Shown: positions 40,569 through 50,487, counted from the first letter of the stretch. The stretch: DNA of 64,000 nt from Tepidicella baoligensis (GCF_013432195.1 NZ_JACCDB010000002.1:62001-126000), one strand, 5' to 3'. Translations and numbers: made by a program. Notes: a model not told the origin generated them from the sequence alone.

Positions 40569-41933
40569 TCAATGGCTCGAGTGCAGCTTTTCGTGAATGC
40601 GCCGGATGGTTCTCCACACAGCCCATAGCACCAACGGAATGAGGGCACCCGCAGCCATTTCGGGGTGAATGGGCACACCTGCCGACTTCAGCGCCTTGGC
40701 GCCATACAGCAGCAAGCTGACCACGTAATAGGAAATCGCCGCGATCGACAGCCCTTCCACCGTGGTTTGCAACCGGAGCTGCAATTCCTGCCCTCGGGTG
40801 AGTTTTTCCAGCAGCTGCTGGTTCTGCCCTTCCGTGGCAATGTCCACCCGCGTGCGCAGCAACGCACTGGCCCGGGACACACGCTCAGACAAGGAAGCCA
40901 AGCGCTGCGCCGTCGCAGCCACCGTCGCCATGGCTGGCGAGAGCCGGCGCCGCATGAATTCGCCGATCGTTTGATGGCCCGGGATCGGGGTTTCATGCAG
41001 CTCGGCAATGCGCTGGGCCACCAGATCGTCATAGGCCCGGGTGGCGGAAAAACGGAACACGTGCTCGGCCATGGCCTTTTCCACCCGAGCCGCCAGCGAC
41101 ATCAACGTATCCAACATGGCCTGGTCGGAGGCCGACTTTTGTTCGAGCGCCGCCGTGATCTGAGCCAATTGCTGCTCCGCCTGCGCCAGCTCGGGCCCCA
41201 GCATTTTCGCAACGGGCAAACCCCGCAGGGCCATCAGCCGATAGGTTTCCAATTCAAGCAAACGCTGAGAGATACGCCCGGCTCGCATGTCGTCGATGTC
41301 GGGTGGGGCAATGACCAGCATGTGCTCGAAGCCGTTGTCGCGCAAGCGGAAATCGGTCACCACCGTGGCCGGCGCAAAGCTGCCCATCAGGGAAGCCACC
41401 AGCAAGTGAGGGCCCAGCCATTGCCGCGCGCCCTGCAGGCAGGCCGTGGGGTCGGACAGATCGCCATGAACCATACCCATGGCAATCGCGCAAAAGGTGC
41501 GTCCAGGAACGGCTGCCAGCCACTCCTTGGGAACCACGAGATGAGACAGCAGATCGGGCTCGACCACGCCCAGTGCGGCGGCCTGGGGCAAAGGCTGAAC
41601 CAGGGTATAGCGGGTGAACTCGGTGTGCCGTTCCCATTTCAGCGTGTACCCAGGCAAACGCAGGCTCAGGAAATGGGCTTGCAGGTCGTTGACCGTCAGC
41701 CCTTCCTGGCCGGGCAATTGACGCAGATGCGCACACTCCTGCTCGCGGCTGACCTCGTGGTTGTACACGGCCAGGAGTACGACCAGCGCCGGCAGCCGGA
41801 TACGGGCCGATGGGCGGGCATGCACCTCGTTGTGCAGCAGCAGCCGTTCGTCATCATCAGGCGGGAGGATACGGACATGGGAGGAAGCGAGCCGCGGGTC
41901 TGCGATATCGGTGGGTGCCATGGCATTTATCAT
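40569..41933 (-). CDS. DUF3422 family membrane-anchored protein
   Basis: A 454-residue protein of the DUF3422 family, common in alpha- and betaproteobacteria and without known function. The conserved N-terminal LLHNEVHARPSARIRLPA is visible; the middle is helical and likely coiled coil (about residues 245-390); two hydrophobic segments near residues 395-415 and 425-445 anchor the C-terminus. The start at 41933 (or 41921) is not backed by a clear ribosome site. Convergent with the diheme cytochrome gene and downstream of the rplS terminator. Confidence 0.8.
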   Translation of the reverse strand: MINAMAPTDIADPRLASSHVRILPPDDDERLLLHNEVHARPSARIRLPALVVLLAVYNHEVSREQECAHLRQLPGQEGLTVNDLQAHFLSLRLPGYTLKWERHTEFTRYTLVQPLPQAAALGVVEPDLLSHLVVPKEWLAAVPGRTFCAIAMGMVHGDLSDPTACLQGARQWLGPHLLVASLMGSFAPATVVTDFRLRDNGFEHMLVIAPPDIDDMRAGRISQRLLELETYRLMALRGLPVAKMLGPELAQAEQQLAQITAALEQKSASDQAMLDTLMSLAARVEKAMAEHVFRFSATRAYDDLVAQRIAELHETPIPGHQTIGEFMRRRLSPAMATVAATAQRLASLSERVSRASALLRTRVDIATEGQNQQLLEKLTRGQELQLRLQTTVEGLSIAAISYYVVSLLLYGAKALKSAGVPIHPEMAAGALIPLVLWAVWRTIRRIHEKLHSSH

Positions 41934-41968
41934 ACCCACAGGGGTTTCATGGAGCGACCACGAGATAC

Positions 41969-42004
41969 AAAAAAACCGGAAGGCTTGCGCGTTCCGGTTT
42001 TTTT
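41969..42004 (-). terminator. terminator of the rpsP-rimM-trmD-rplS operon
   Basis: On the minus strand AACCGGAA pairs with TTCCGGTT followed by a run of T; the plus strand also has T7, so it can work both ways. It lies 17 bp after the rplS stop. Confidence 0.9.
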
Positions 42005-42021
42005 GTCGAGGCCAGCAGGGA

Positions 42022-42378
42022 TTATGAACCCAGCTTTTCCTTGATGCGGGCCGACTTGCCGCTGCGGTCACGCAGGTAGTACAGCTTGGCGCGGCGCACG
42101 TCACCGCGGCGCTTGACCTCGATCTTGGCGATGCGGGGGCTGTACAGGGGGAAGGTACGCTCCACGCCTTCGCCGTTGGAAATCTTGCGCACGATGAAGC
42201 TGGAGTTCAGGCCACGGTTGCGACGGGCAATCACCACGCCTTCGTAGGCCTGCACGCGCTTGCGGTTGCCTTCCACCACGTTCACACTCACGATGACGGT
42301 GTCACCGGGGGCAAATTCGGGAATTTCCTTGTTCAGGCGAGCAATTTCTTCCTGCTCGAGGATCTGGATCAGGTTCAT
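42022..42378 (-). CDS. rplS: 50S ribosomal protein L19
   Basis: A 118-residue L19 at the subunit interface, of usual length. Core blocks are [53 protein letters not shown] and [22 protein letters not shown]. The start at 42378 ([11 protein letters not shown]) is the family start; upstream codons in frame are not conserved. Last gene of the rpsP operon with an extra promoter inside trmD's end. Confidence 0.97.
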   Translation of the reverse strand: MNLIQILEQEEIARLNKEIPEFAPGDTVIVSVNVVEGNRKRVQAYEGVVIARRNRGLNSSFIVRKISNGEGVERTFPLYSPRIAKIEVKRRGDVRRAKLYYLRDRSGKSARIKEKLGS

Positions 42379-42509
42379 GGTTTCCTTGAATGACTCGATC
42401 GTGACCGCGCTGCACTGAAGGCCCACCGGGCAGCCCCTCGGCTGCTGGTCGGGCCTGAACGCTGAACGAACAGGCCCCGGGCGGCCGGCCAGAGGATCGC
42501 AAGCCTTTG

Positions 42510-42539
42510 ATTATAACCCGCCAGCGTCTGGCAAATCAA
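42510..42539 (-). promoter_or_regulatory. internal promoter for rplS
   Basis: On the minus strand TTGATT (42539-42534), 18 bp, then a perfect TATAAT (42515-42510) overlapping the trmD stop. It would give a leader of about 125 nt before rplS. Confidence 0.65.
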
Positions 42540-43302
42540 GTTGCCTAAGCCAGTGCTCGTCGTCAGCACTCAGGCGTCCGGCCTGCCTCGCCTGCTGGAG
42601 CAGATCCGGCCGCAGGCGAGCCGAAGCCGCGAGCCGCTGTTGCCGACGCCACCGCTCGATCTGTTCATGATGACCGGACAATAACACCGGCGGCACGACC
42701 GCCGCGCCACGCGGCCCCTGCCAGACCTCCGGCCGGGTGTAGTGCGGGCAATCCAGCAAACCGTCGAGCGCAGGATTGAAGCTGTCTTGCTGGTGGCTGC
42801 CTTCGTCGTTGAGCACCCCGGGCTGTAGGCGAGCCACCGCGTCGAGCAACGCCATGGCCGCCAGTTCCCCGCCTGACAAGACAAAATCCCCGAGACTCAG
42901 TTGCACGTCCACGCACTGGTCTATGAAGCGCTGGTCTATGCCTTCATACCGACCACAGATCAGAATCGCCCCGGCTCCCTGGGCTTCGCGCTCCACCAAG
43001 GCATGATCGATGCGCACGCCTTGGGGTGAAAACAGCACGGTCGGCACCGACGGAGCGCCTTCGGCTTTGCGCTGCTCGCGCACCGCCTGCCAGCAACGGG
43101 CCAGCGGTTCGGCCAGCATGACCATGCCTGGCCCGCCGCCAAAGGGCCGGTCATCCACACGCCGGTAATGGCCCTCGGCATGGTCACGCAAGGGCCATAG
43201 CCGCACATCCACGGCACCGCAGGCAAAGGCTCGCCGGTTGATGCCGTGTTGCAAAAAAGGCCCGAACAACTCGGGGAACAGGGTGATGACGTCGAAACGC
43301 AT
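42511..43302 (-). CDS. trmD: tRNA (guanine-37-N1)-methyltransferase
   Basis: A 263-residue SPOUT methyltransferase that makes m1G37. Conserved blocks: ITLFPELFGPFLQHGINRRA, RPFGGGPGMVMLAEPL, ICGRYEGIDQRFID and SLGDFVLSGGELAAMALLDAVARLQPGVL, which form the trefoil-knot SAM site. It follows rimM by 22 bp. Confidence 0.97.
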   Translation of the reverse strand: MRFDVITLFPELFGPFLQHGINRRAFACGAVDVRLWPLRDHAEGHYRRVDDRPFGGGPGMVMLAEPLARCWQAVREQRKAEGAPSVPTVLFSPQGVRIDHALVEREAQGAGAILICGRYEGIDQRFIDQCVDVQLSLGDFVLSGGELAAMALLDAVARLQPGVLNDEGSHQQDSFNPALDGLLDCPHYTRPEVWQGPRGAAVVPPVLLSGHHEQIERWRRQQRLAASARLRPDLLQQARQAGRLSADDEHWLRQLDLPDAGGL

Positions 43303-43324
43303 GACCGGCTACCGCCCGCCGCCG

Positions 43325-43909
43325 TCAGTAATCAGGCTGCCAGTCCACGGTGATGCGGCGGGCGACTTTGTCCACCTCATCGACGTAGGCCGAAACGAAG
43401 GGGATCAGACGCTCTTGCGGTTTGCCGTCGGCCTGGTATTCGAGCACCAGCACCGAATGGGGGCCGGTGGGCATGAGGTCGCGCACGACACCAAGATCCA
43501 CGCCTTGCCGATTGACGACGGCAAGGCCCATCAGATCGACCCAATAAAACTCGTCCGGATCGGTGGTTGCTGGAAAATCGGCGCGGGAGATGTAAATCCG
43601 GGCCCCCTTGAGCGACTCGGCCGCGTTGCGGTCGGAGATGGCATCGAACTGGGCGACCACGCCCTCGCCATGGAACTTGATCTCGGCGACGGCCACCGAC
43701 ACGGTGCCGGTGAAGGCATCGAAACCCCGGGCGTAGCGCCCTTCAGGAGGAGCCAGATACCACTGGCGGGCATGAAACAGGGCCTCGGGATCGGCGCTGT
43801 AGGGGTGCAGACGCACCCAACCCTTGATGCCCCAGGCTTCCTGGACCCGACTCACCTCCACCGCATCCGCAGGCAGAGGCGCGGGGTTCAAGTCGGGCAC
43901 CAGGGCCAT
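43325..43909 (-). CDS. rimM: 16S rRNA processing protein RimM
   Basis: A 194-residue RimM that helps mature the 30S head with S19. VQEAWGIKGWVRLHPYSADPEAL is the N-terminal beta-barrel and FYWVDLMGLAVVNRQGVDLGVVRDLMPTGPHSVLVL the PRC-barrel domain. It lies between rpsP and trmD in the conserved operon. Confidence 0.95.
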   Translation of the reverse strand: MALVPDLNPAPLPADAVEVSRVQEAWGIKGWVRLHPYSADPEALFHARQWYLAPPEGRYARGFDAFTGTVSVAVAEIKFHGEGVVAQFDAISDRNAAESLKGARIYISRADFPATTDPDEFYWVDLMGLAVVNRQGVDLGVVRDLMPTGPHSVLVLEYQADGKPQERLIPFVSAYVDEVDKVARRITVDWQPDY

Positions 43910-43925
43910 GAACGAACGACTGCGA

Positions 43926-44186
43926 TCAGGCAGAGGCAGGCGCCGACTTGGCGGCCTGCTTGATCAGACGTGCCACGGTGTCGGAGGGGGTGGCACCCAC
44001 GCCCATCCAGTAGGCCAGGCGGTCCTGCGCGATGCGCAGCGGCTCCTCACCCCCTTTGGCCAGGGGATTGTAGAAACCGATGCGCTCGATGAAGCGGCCG
44101 TCGCGGCGGGCACGCTTGTCGGCCACGACGATGTTGTAGAACGGGCGGGCCTTCGCGCCGCCACGGGAGAGTCGAATCACGACCAT
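43926..44186 (-). CDS. rpsP: 30S ribosomal protein S16
   Basis: An 86-residue S16 starting [41 protein letters not shown]. First gene of the rpsP-rimM-trmD-rplS operon. Confidence 0.97.
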   Translation of the reverse strand: MVVIRLSRGGAKARPFYNIVVADKRARRDGRFIERIGFYNPLAKGGEEPLRIAQDRLAYWMGVGATPSDTVARLIKQAAKSAPASA

Positions 44187-44271
44187 GATTTATCCTTCGG
44201 GTGGTAGGGTATTCCGCAACGCCTGAGACACACGACTGACCACCCGGCCAGCGAAACGTTGCAAACTTCGT

Positions 44272-44277
44272 ATTATA
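44272..44277 (-). promoter_or_regulatory. -10 element of the rpsP operon
   Basis: A perfect TATAAT on the minus strand, 85 bp upstream of rpsP. No good -35 is seen at 16-18 bp. The divergent acetyltransferase gene begins 28 bp beyond. Confidence 0.55.
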
Positions 44278-44305
44278 ACCCCACCCATTGAACTGGATAC
44301 CAGCC

Positions 44306-44866
44306 ATGACCCTGATACGCCCGAGCCGTGACGCCGACATCGATGCGATCACCTCGATCTACGCCCACCACGTACTGCATGGCACGGCCACCTTCGAAAC
44401 CGAACCCCCTGCTGCAGCAGAGATGGCGCAACGCCGCGCCGACGTGCTGGACAAGAGACTGCCCTGGCTGGTGGCGGAAGTGGATGGTCTGGTGCAGGGC
44501 TACGCCTACGCCACCTGGTTCCGGCCGCGCTCGGCATTTCGCTACTGCGTGGAGGACTCGATCTACCTCGCACCGGGCGCACAGGGGCGTGGCCTGGGCC
44601 GGGCCCTGATGGCCGAACTGATGACGCGCTGCCAGTTGGCCGGGATGCGCAAGATGGTGGCGGTGATTGGCGACTCCGCGAACGCCGGCTCCATCGGCCT
44701 GCATCGGGCGCTGGGCTTTACCCTGGTCGGCACCATGGCGGCCTGTGGCTGGAAGTTCGAGCGCTGGCTCGACATCGTGATCATGGAGCGCACCCTGGGG
44801 CTGGGCCACAGCACACCGGCACCAACCCATGGTGGAACTTTTTCGACTCCGCCTGCACAGACCTGA
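44306..44866 (+). CDS. GNAT acetyltransferase, phosphinothricin/MnaT-like
   Basis: A 186-residue acetyltransferase. IRPSRDADIDAITSIYAHHVLHGTATFETEPP and the acetyl-CoA loop APGAQGRGLGRALMAEL followed by MVAVIGDSANAGSIGLHRALGFTLVGTM match the phosphinothricin/L-amino acid N-acetyltransferase group (Pat, YncA/MnaT). The natural substrate is likely an amino acid such as methionine sulfone or a related compound. The start at 44306 is the conserved methionine. The TM2 gene follows 2 bp later. Confidence 0.85.
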   Translation: MTLIRPSRDADIDAITSIYAHHVLHGTATFETEPPAAAEMAQRRADVLDKRLPWLVAEVDGLVQGYAYATWFRPRSAFRYCVEDSIYLAPGAQGRGLGRALMAELMTRCQLAGMRKMVAVIGDSANAGSIGLHRALGFTLVGTMAACGWKFERWLDIVIMERTLGLGHSTPAPTHGGTFSTPPAQT

Positions 44867-44868
44867 CC

Positions 44869-45351
44869 ATGACCACGAGCAGCCTGTCCGCCCCCTTGGG
44901 CAAGCCCAAGAACAAAACCCTTGCCGCCTGGCTGGCCTTGGTCGGCGGCGCCTTCGGCTGGCATCGCCTGTACCTGCACGGCTGGATGGACGTGTGGGCT
45001 TGGGTACACGTCATCGCCACCGCCCTCGGGCTGTGGGGTGTGGACCGGGTATTCGCCTACGGTCAGGACGACAAGCTGTCCTGGCTGCTGCTGCCCCTGC
45101 TGGGCTTGAGCATTGCGGCGGCTTGCCTGACCGGCATCATCTATGCCCTGGCCACCCCGGAGCGCTGGAACGCCACACACAACCCGGGCCATGACCCGCA
45201 AGCCCCTGCAGGCCACACCAACTGGCTGACCATCGGCGCGCTGGTCTTTGCCCTGATGTTCGGCACCATCGGATTGATCTCCAGCCTGGCGTTCGGTTTT
45301 CAGCGCTACTTCGAATACCAAATCGAAGAGGGTCTCAAACTGAGCCAGTGA
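44869..45351 (+). CDS. TM2-domain (NINE) membrane protein
   Basis: A 160-residue inner-membrane protein with about four hydrophobic segments. The N-terminal part (KTLAAWLALVGGAFGWHRLYLHGWMDVWAW) has the G-x-H-R-x-Y-L-G-like pattern of TM2 domains. Function unknown. It is co-transcribed with the acetyltransferase. Confidence 0.7.
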   Translation: MTTSSLSAPLGKPKNKTLAAWLALVGGAFGWHRLYLHGWMDVWAWVHVIATALGLWGVDRVFAYGQDDKLSWLLLPLLGLSIAAACLTGIIYALATPERWNATHNPGHDPQAPAGHTNWLTIGALVFALMFGTIGLISSLAFGFQRYFEYQIEEGLKLSQ

Positions 45352-45366
45352 CGCCATGACCCGGCA

Positions 45367-46329
45367 TTACAAGGGCACCAACCACGACATGACCAACATC
45401 ACGGCGCTGAGGGTGAACAGCGCCAGCACGGTGGATACCCCCATGGCGGCCGTGGTGAGGTCCTGCACCACCCGGTAGCGCTGGGCAAACAGAAACACGT
45501 TGGCCCCGGTCGGCAGCCCGGCAGCCACCACCATCACGACGAGCGCCATGCCCGTGATGCCGAACGCCCAGGCGCTCAAACCCACCAGCAGCGGCAGCAG
45601 CAGGTTCTTGCTGGCGGCCAGCCACAGCGCCATCCGCCAATGCCCCGCCAGCGGCGTTGCCGCCAGACTGACCCCGACCAGCACCAGGGCCAGCGGGCCG
45701 AAGGCGCTGCCCAAGAGCTGCAGGGGCTTGTCCACCACGCCCGGGAGGGTCAGGCCGGTCTGCGCGAACAGCAAGCCGCACACGATGGGCAAAGGAATCG
45801 GGTGGATGAGGGAGCCCTTGATGGCCGACCAGGCCGTCTGCCAGACGTGGGGGGCCTCGCCCCCACGGTCACGGGCTTCCCGAGCCGCCGCCAGCTCCAG
45901 CACGATGGCCCCTGCCGTGAGCAGGATGAGCGCATGCACCGACACCAGCGTGAGCAGCGTCACCAGGCCCTCTTGACCATAGGCCAGTCCCACCAGCGTG
46001 ATGCCGATCATCACCATGTTGCTGAAAGTTCCAGCCAGGGCCAGCACCACGCTGCGGCAATTGAAACCCCGCCAGGCGATGCTGCCGGCCAGCAGCACAC
46101 CGGCCGCCAGGAAATAGGCGGCGATCGGCTTGAGGTCCAGTTCGTCCAGCCGCACGCCGCTCATGGTGCGAAACAGCAGTGCAGGAATCAGCAGCAGGAA
46201 AACGAGGTTGGAGAGGTCCTTGACCGCGTCACCACGGATCCACTGCAGGCGGCCGGCCAGGAAACCGATGCCGATGAGCAGGAATACCGGCGTGAGCGAC
46301 TGAAAAACAGGGTGTTGGGCGAAGTTCAC
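45367..46329 (-). CDS. AEC family transporter
   Basis: A 320-residue permease of the auxin efflux carrier family with about ten membrane segments in two five-helix bundles. Bacterial members export or exchange small organic acids; the substrate here is unknown. The start is GTG at 46329 (MNFAQHPVFQSLTPVFLLIGIGFLAGR). It follows msrA by 27 bp. Confidence 0.85.
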   Translation of the reverse strand: MNFAQHPVFQSLTPVFLLIGIGFLAGRLQWIRGDAVKDLSNLVFLLLIPALLFRTMSGVRLDELDLKPIAAYFLAAGVLLAGSIAWRGFNCRSVVLALAGTFSNMVMIGITLVGLAYGQEGLVTLLTLVSVHALILLTAGAIVLELAAAREARDRGGEAPHVWQTAWSAIKGSLIHPIPLPIVCGLLFAQTGLTLPGVVDKPLQLLGSAFGPLALVLVGVSLAATPLAGHWRMALWLAASKNLLLPLLVGLSAWAFGITGMALVVMVVAAGLPTGANVFLFAQRYRVVQDLTTAAMGVSTVLALFTLSAVMLVMSWLVPL

Positions 46330-46356
46330 CAGACGAGTGTAGCGAGCACCGGCCTC

Positions 46357-46893
46357 TCAGCGAACCCACTCGGCAAAAACCTGTCGCAGCTTCTGCACCT
46401 TCGGCGCTGCCACCGCCATGCAATAGCCGTGAAAGGGGTGGCGGGCAAAAAACGCCTGATGGTAGTCTTCGGCGCGGTGGTAGTTCGCCAAGGGTTTCAC
46501 TTCGGTGACGATGGGGGCATCGAACACACCGGCTGCCTGCAACTCCGCGATCAAAGCGTTCGCCACCACGGCCTGCTCTGGATGCGTCCAGTAGATGCCG
46601 CTGCGGTACTGCGTGCCCACGTCCGCCCCTTGTCGGTTGAGCGTGGTGGGGTCATGCACGGCGAAGAAGATTTGCAGGATCTGGCGCAAACCGATCACCG
46701 CCGGATCAAACACCACGCGGACCACCTCGGCATGACCGGTGGTGCCGCTGCACACCTCCTCATAGGTCGGGTTGGGGGTGTGGCCATTGCTGTAGCCGGA
46801 CTCCACATCCTGCACGCCGCGCACCTGATCGAACACCGCCTCCGTGCACCAGAAGCAACCACCACCCAATACCACCGTTTCCAAGTTTTCCAT
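46357..46893 (-). CDS. msrA: peptide methionine sulfoxide reductase A
   Basis: A 178-residue MsrA. The catalytic cysteine is in VLGGGCFWCTEAVFDQVRGV and GYSNGHTPNPTYEEVCSGTTGHAEVVRVVFDP follows. It repairs S-methionine sulfoxide. GGAG precedes the ATG at 46893; the frame continues upstream antisense to the antiporter and was not used. Confidence 0.95.
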   Translation of the reverse strand: MENLETVVLGGGCFWCTEAVFDQVRGVQDVESGYSNGHTPNPTYEEVCSGTTGHAEVVRVVFDPAVIGLRQILQIFFAVHDPTTLNRQGADVGTQYRSGIYWTHPEQAVVANALIAELQAAGVFDAPIVTEVKPLANYHRAEDYHQAFFARHPFHGYCMAVAAPKVQKLRQVFAEWVR

Positions 46894-46977
46894 GTTCTGC
46901 TCCTGCCCGCAAACAGGCCCGGTCACCACAGCCGCAGCCGCTGGCAGCGGCGCAATTTCTGCTAGGGTAGTGCACTT

Positions 46978-48483
46978 ATGTTGCTTTCGCTGGACTTCCT
47001 CGCCATTCCCCTGCTGGTGGCAGCGGGACTGGTTTTCGTCAGCCTGCTGGCGGGTATGTTTTCCACCCGGCTCGGGTTTTCCTTCCTGCTCGTGTTCCTG
47101 GTCGCCGGCATGCTGCTGGGAGAGGACGGGCCGGGTGGCGTGGCATTTGCAGACCACATGCTGGCTTTTTGGGTCGGCAACGTAGCGCTGGCCGTCATTT
47201 TGCTCGACGGCGGACTGCGCACACACCACAGCACGTTTCGCACCGGCCTGAAGCCCGCCTTGTGGCTGGCCACCCTGGGGGTGCTGGTGAGTGCTCTCAT
47301 CACCGGTATCGCAGCGCATTGGCTGCTCGGCTTCAGTTGGCCCCTGGCCCTGCTGCTGGGGGCCATCGTCGGTTCCACCGACGCGGCGGCGGTGTTTTCG
47401 CTGCTCAAATCGTCGGGTGTGCGATTGAACGAACGTGTGGCCGCCACCCTGGAAATCGAGTCTGGCCTGAACGACCCGATGGCCGTTTACCTGACCCTGG
47501 CGCTCATCGGTTGGGTACTGAATGCCTCGCAGGGGTTGATGCAGGATGTTGCCTGGTGGGCTCCGCTGTGGAGCCTCGCTCTGCAGTTCGGCTGGGGCGC
47601 CGCGATAGGCATTGGCACCGGATGGGGCTTTGGACTGCTGCTGCGGCGCCTTACCTTGTGGGCGCGCCCCAGCGGTGGCGTGCGGGCGCTGCTGCTGACC
47701 TCTGCCGGCTTGAGCGTATTTGCTTTCACCACCTGGATGGGAGGCTCCGGCTTCCTGGCCATCTACGTCTTCGGTGTCTTCGTGGCCAACCGTGCGCCGC
47801 AGAGTGTGACACCCGCCCTGTCGGCCATGGACGGCTTTGCCTGGCTGTCGCAGGCCGCCATGTTCCTGATGCTGGGCCTGCTCGTCACGCCGACTGAAGC
47901 GCTGCGCACCTTCTGGCCCGCGTTGGGCGTGGCGGCCGTGCTCATGCTGGTGGCGCGCCCCCTGTCGGTATGGCTGTGCTTGAAGCCGATGCGCTTCGAC
48001 GCCCGGGAAATGGCCTTCATCTCCTGGGTGGGCCTGCGGGGAGCGGTGCCGATCGTGCTGGCGGTATTCCCGGTCATGGCTGGCATCGAAGGCGCCAAGG
48101 CCTACGCCAACGTGGCGTTGATCGTGGTGCTGGCCTCCCTCGTGCTGCAGGGTTCGACCATTCCCTGGAGTGCCCGGCGCGCCGGTGTGGCCCTGCCCGA
48201 TGCCAGCGACACCGCCCGTGCCCGAGAGGTGTTCGGCGACTTTGAAGTGCCTGGCAACACGCGCATCGCCGATCTGTGCGGTTTCTACGGTTGGCCGACC
48301 CCCGAGCCCGAACACCAAAGTGTGGCGCAATGGCTGACCCAGGCCCTGGAGCGCCCACCTGTGGAAGGCGACCATGCCACCCTGGGCCAGGCCGAGCTCA
48401 GTGTACGGGCCATGCGCGAGGGGGAAATTGTGCGTGTCGGCATCCGGCTCATCGAGTCCGCCGCAGACGGTGCAGGCAATTGA
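46978..48483 (+). CDS. potassium/proton antiporter, CPA1/NhaP2-like
   Basis: A 501-residue antiporter with about 12 membrane segments, then a cytosolic tail. The core has LLDGGLRTHHSTFRTGLKPAL, GAIVGSTDAAAVFSLL (ion-site aspartate) and EIESGLNDPMAVYLTL. The C-terminal 100 residues, with DFEVPGNTRIADL, resemble the TrkA-C/CorC-like regulatory domain of NhaP2/CvrA. It probably exports K+ or Na+ in exchange for protons. Confidence 0.88.
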   Translation: MLLSLDFLAIPLLVAAGLVFVSLLAGMFSTRLGFSFLLVFLVAGMLLGEDGPGGVAFADHMLAFWVGNVALAVILLDGGLRTHHSTFRTGLKPALWLATLGVLVSALITGIAAHWLLGFSWPLALLLGAIVGSTDAAAVFSLLKSSGVRLNERVAATLEIESGLNDPMAVYLTLALIGWVLNASQGLMQDVAWWAPLWSLALQFGWGAAIGIGTGWGFGLLLRRLTLWARPSGGVRALLLTSAGLSVFAFTTWMGGSGFLAIYVFGVFVANRAPQSVTPALSAMDGFAWLSQAAMFLMLGLLVTPTEALRTFWPALGVAAVLMLVARPLSVWLCLKPMRFDAREMAFISWVGLRGAVPIVLAVFPVMAGIEGAKAYANVALIVVLASLVLQGSTIPWSARRAGVALPDASDTARAREVFGDFEVPGNTRIADLCGFYGWPTPEPEHQSVAQWLTQALERPPVEGDHATLGQAELSVRAMREGEIVRVGIRLIESAADGAGN

Positions 48484-48497
48484 TTCACACCTGAACC

Positions 48498-48519
48498 ATT
48501 TGCACAGCCTGTTGCAAAT
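48498..48519. promoter_or_regulatory. palindrome upstream of the kyn operon
   Basis: ATTTGCA, eight bases, TGCAAAT: a perfect 7-bp inverted repeat 42 bp before kynB. It is a candidate operator; the Lrp-type regulator KynR controls kyn genes in other bacteria, but no kynR is visible next to this operon. Confidence 0.45.
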
Positions 48520-48560
48520 AACCGACACCATGCCCCGCCACCCGATGCTACCTTCCGGGC

Positions 48561-49199
48561 ATGCCTGCACTGATCGACATTTCCCCCCCCGTCGGCCCGG
48601 GTACGCCGGTTTTCCCGGGCGACACAGCCTACGAGCAAGCCTGGGTCGCTCGCATCGGCCCTGGCTGCCCGGTCAACGTCAGTGCGATCACGACCACCCC
48701 GCATGCGGGGGCTCATGCCGACGCGCCGCTGCACTATGACCCCAGCGGGGCAGCCATCGGTGCCGTGACGCTGGAGCCCTATCTCGGGCCATGCCGCGTG
48801 ATCCATGCCATCGGTGCCAGACCGCTGGTGCAATGGGAACATGTGTGCCATGCCCTGCCCGATGGGGCACCCACGCCACCGCGCCTGCTGGTGCGTACCT
48901 ACGCCCACATGCCCGCCGATCGCTGGGACCCGGACCTCACGGCTTTCGCCCCTGAGCTGCTGGAACGTCTGGCAGACCTGGGCGTGAAGCTGGTCGGCAT
49001 CGACAGTGCGAGCATCGACCCGGCCGACAGCAAGACGCTGGACAGCCACCAGGTGATCCGCCGACGTGACATGCGGGTGCTGGAAAACCTGTGTCTGGAC
49101 GCCGTGCCCGAAGGCGACTACGAACTCATCGCCCTGCCCCTCAAACTCATGACCGCAGACGCCAGCCCCGTGCGGGCCGTGCTGCGCACCCTGGACTGA
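48561..49199 (+). CDS. kynB: kynurenine formamidase
   Basis: A 212-residue metal-dependent cyclase-fold enzyme that converts N-formylkynurenine to kynurenine. [16 protein letters not shown] starts the fold, [16 protein letters not shown] is the metal-binding HxGxHxDAPxH motif, and [18 protein letters not shown] holds the remaining catalytic residues. First gene of kynB-kynU-kynA, with 4 bp to kynU. Confidence 0.95.
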   Translation: MPALIDISPPVGPGTPVFPGDTAYEQAWVARIGPGCPVNVSAITTTPHAGAHADAPLHYDPSGAAIGAVTLEPYLGPCRVIHAIGARPLVQWEHVCHALPDGAPTPPRLLVRTYAHMPADRWDPDLTAFAPELLERLADLGVKLVGIDSASIDPADSKTLDSHQVIRRRDMRVLENLCLDAVPEGDYELIALPLKLMTADASPVRAVLRTLD

Positions 49200-49203
49200 A
49201 CCC

Positions 49204-50487
49204 ATGACCACCCTGACCGACTGCCAGAAGCTCGACGCCCAAGACCCCTTGTCGCCGCTGCGCGAGTTGTTCCGCATTCCCGAGGGCGTGATCTATCTCG
49301 ACGGCAACTCGCTCGGCGTCATGCCCCAGGCCACACCGGCACGCGTGCAAACGGTGGTCGAGCAGGAATGGGGCGTGGGGCTGATCCGCAGCTGGAACAC
49401 CGCCGGCTGGTTCGAATGGCCGCAGCGCATCGGCGACAAGATCGGCCGCCTCATCGGTGCCGATCCGGGCCAGACCGTGGCCACCGACAGCACCTCCATC
49501 AACCTGTTCAAGGTGCTGAGCCTGGCCATGGCCTTGCAGCAACGCCGATCCCCCGGGCGCCGTACCGTGATCAGCGAGCGCAGCAACTTTCCCACCGACC
49601 TGTACATCGCCGAAGCCCTGTGCCGGCAACACGGCTGGACGCTGCAACTGATCGATGCGCAGGATCTACCGGCCTGCCTGAACGCCAACACCGGCGTGCT
49701 CCTGCTCACCCATGTGAACTACCGCACCGGTGCCATGCACGACATGGCCGCCCTCACCGCTGCCGCACACGCCGTCGGCGCCCTGACCGTGTGGGACCTG
49801 GCCCACAGCGCCGGGGCCGTGCCGGTGGACCTGAACGGTGCGGACGCGGATTTCGCCGTCGGCTGCGGCTACAAATACCTCAACGGGGGACCGGGTGCCC
49901 CCGCCTTTGTCTGGCTGAATCCACGCCATGCCGCCGCGTTGGACGCCGACCTCTGGCAACCCCTGGCAGGTTGGTGGGGCCATGCCGCGCCGTTTGCCTT
50001 CATGCCGGATTACCAGCCAGCCCCCGGCGTCACCCGCTTCCTGTGCGGCACCCAGCCCATCATCAGTTTGGCGGCGCTCGAGTGCGGGGTAGACACCGTG
50101 CTGGCCGCAGAGCCCCTGGGCGGCATGGCGGCGCTGCGGGCCAAATCCCTCTCGCTGACCGACCTGTTCATCGACCTGGTGGAGACGCGCTGCGCCGGCC
50201 ACGGCCTGGAAATGGTGACACCCCGGACCCATGCCCAGCGCGGCTCACAGGTCTGCCTCAGCCGGCAGGAGGGGGCCTACGCCATCGTGCAGGCGCTGAT
50301 CGCGCGCGGGGTGATCGGTGACTTCCGCGCGGGCGATGCCGAACAACCCGACATCCTGCGTTTCGGCTTCACGCCGCTGTACCTGAGCCATGCCGACGTC
50401 TGGCATGCCGTGGAGCACCTGCGCCAGGTGCTGGAAAGCGGCGAATGGCAGCGACCCGAGTTTCACCGCCAACACGCAGTGACCTGA
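49204..50487 (+). CDS. kynU: kynureninase
   Basis: A 427-residue PLP enzyme that cleaves kynurenine to anthranilate and alanine. [11 protein letters not shown] near the N-terminus, [14 protein letters not shown] and the PLP lysine in [15 protein letters not shown] are intact. Middle gene of the kyn operon. With the neighbouring enzymes it opens the anthranilate route of tryptophan catabolism; downstream anthranilate degradation genes are not in the window. Confidence 0.96.
   Translation: MTTLTDCQKLDAQDPLSPLRELFRIPEGVIYLDGNSLGVMPQATPARVQTVVEQEWGVGLIRSWNTAGWFEWPQRIGDKIGRLIGADPGQTVATDSTSINLFKVLSLAMALQQRRSPGRRTVISERSNFPTDLYIAEALCRQHGWTLQLIDAQDLPACLNANTGVLLLTHVNYRTGAMHDMAALTAAAHAVGALTVWDLAHSAGAVPVDLNGADADFAVGCGYKYLNGGPGAPAFVWLNPRHAAALDADLWQPLAGWWGHAAPFAFMPDYQPAPGVTRFLCGTQPIISLAALECGVDTVLAAEPLGGMAALRAKSLSLTDLFIDLVETRCAGHGLEMVTPRTHAQRGSQVCLSRQEGAYAIVQALIARGVIGDFRAGDAEQPDILRFGFTPLYLSHADVWHAVEHLRQVLESGEWQRPEFHRQHAVT

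Noticed and set aside
46894-48570. Upstream extension of msrA to a 737-codon frame
   Set aside because: It is antisense to the antiporter; MsrA starts at 46893 with its own ribosome site.
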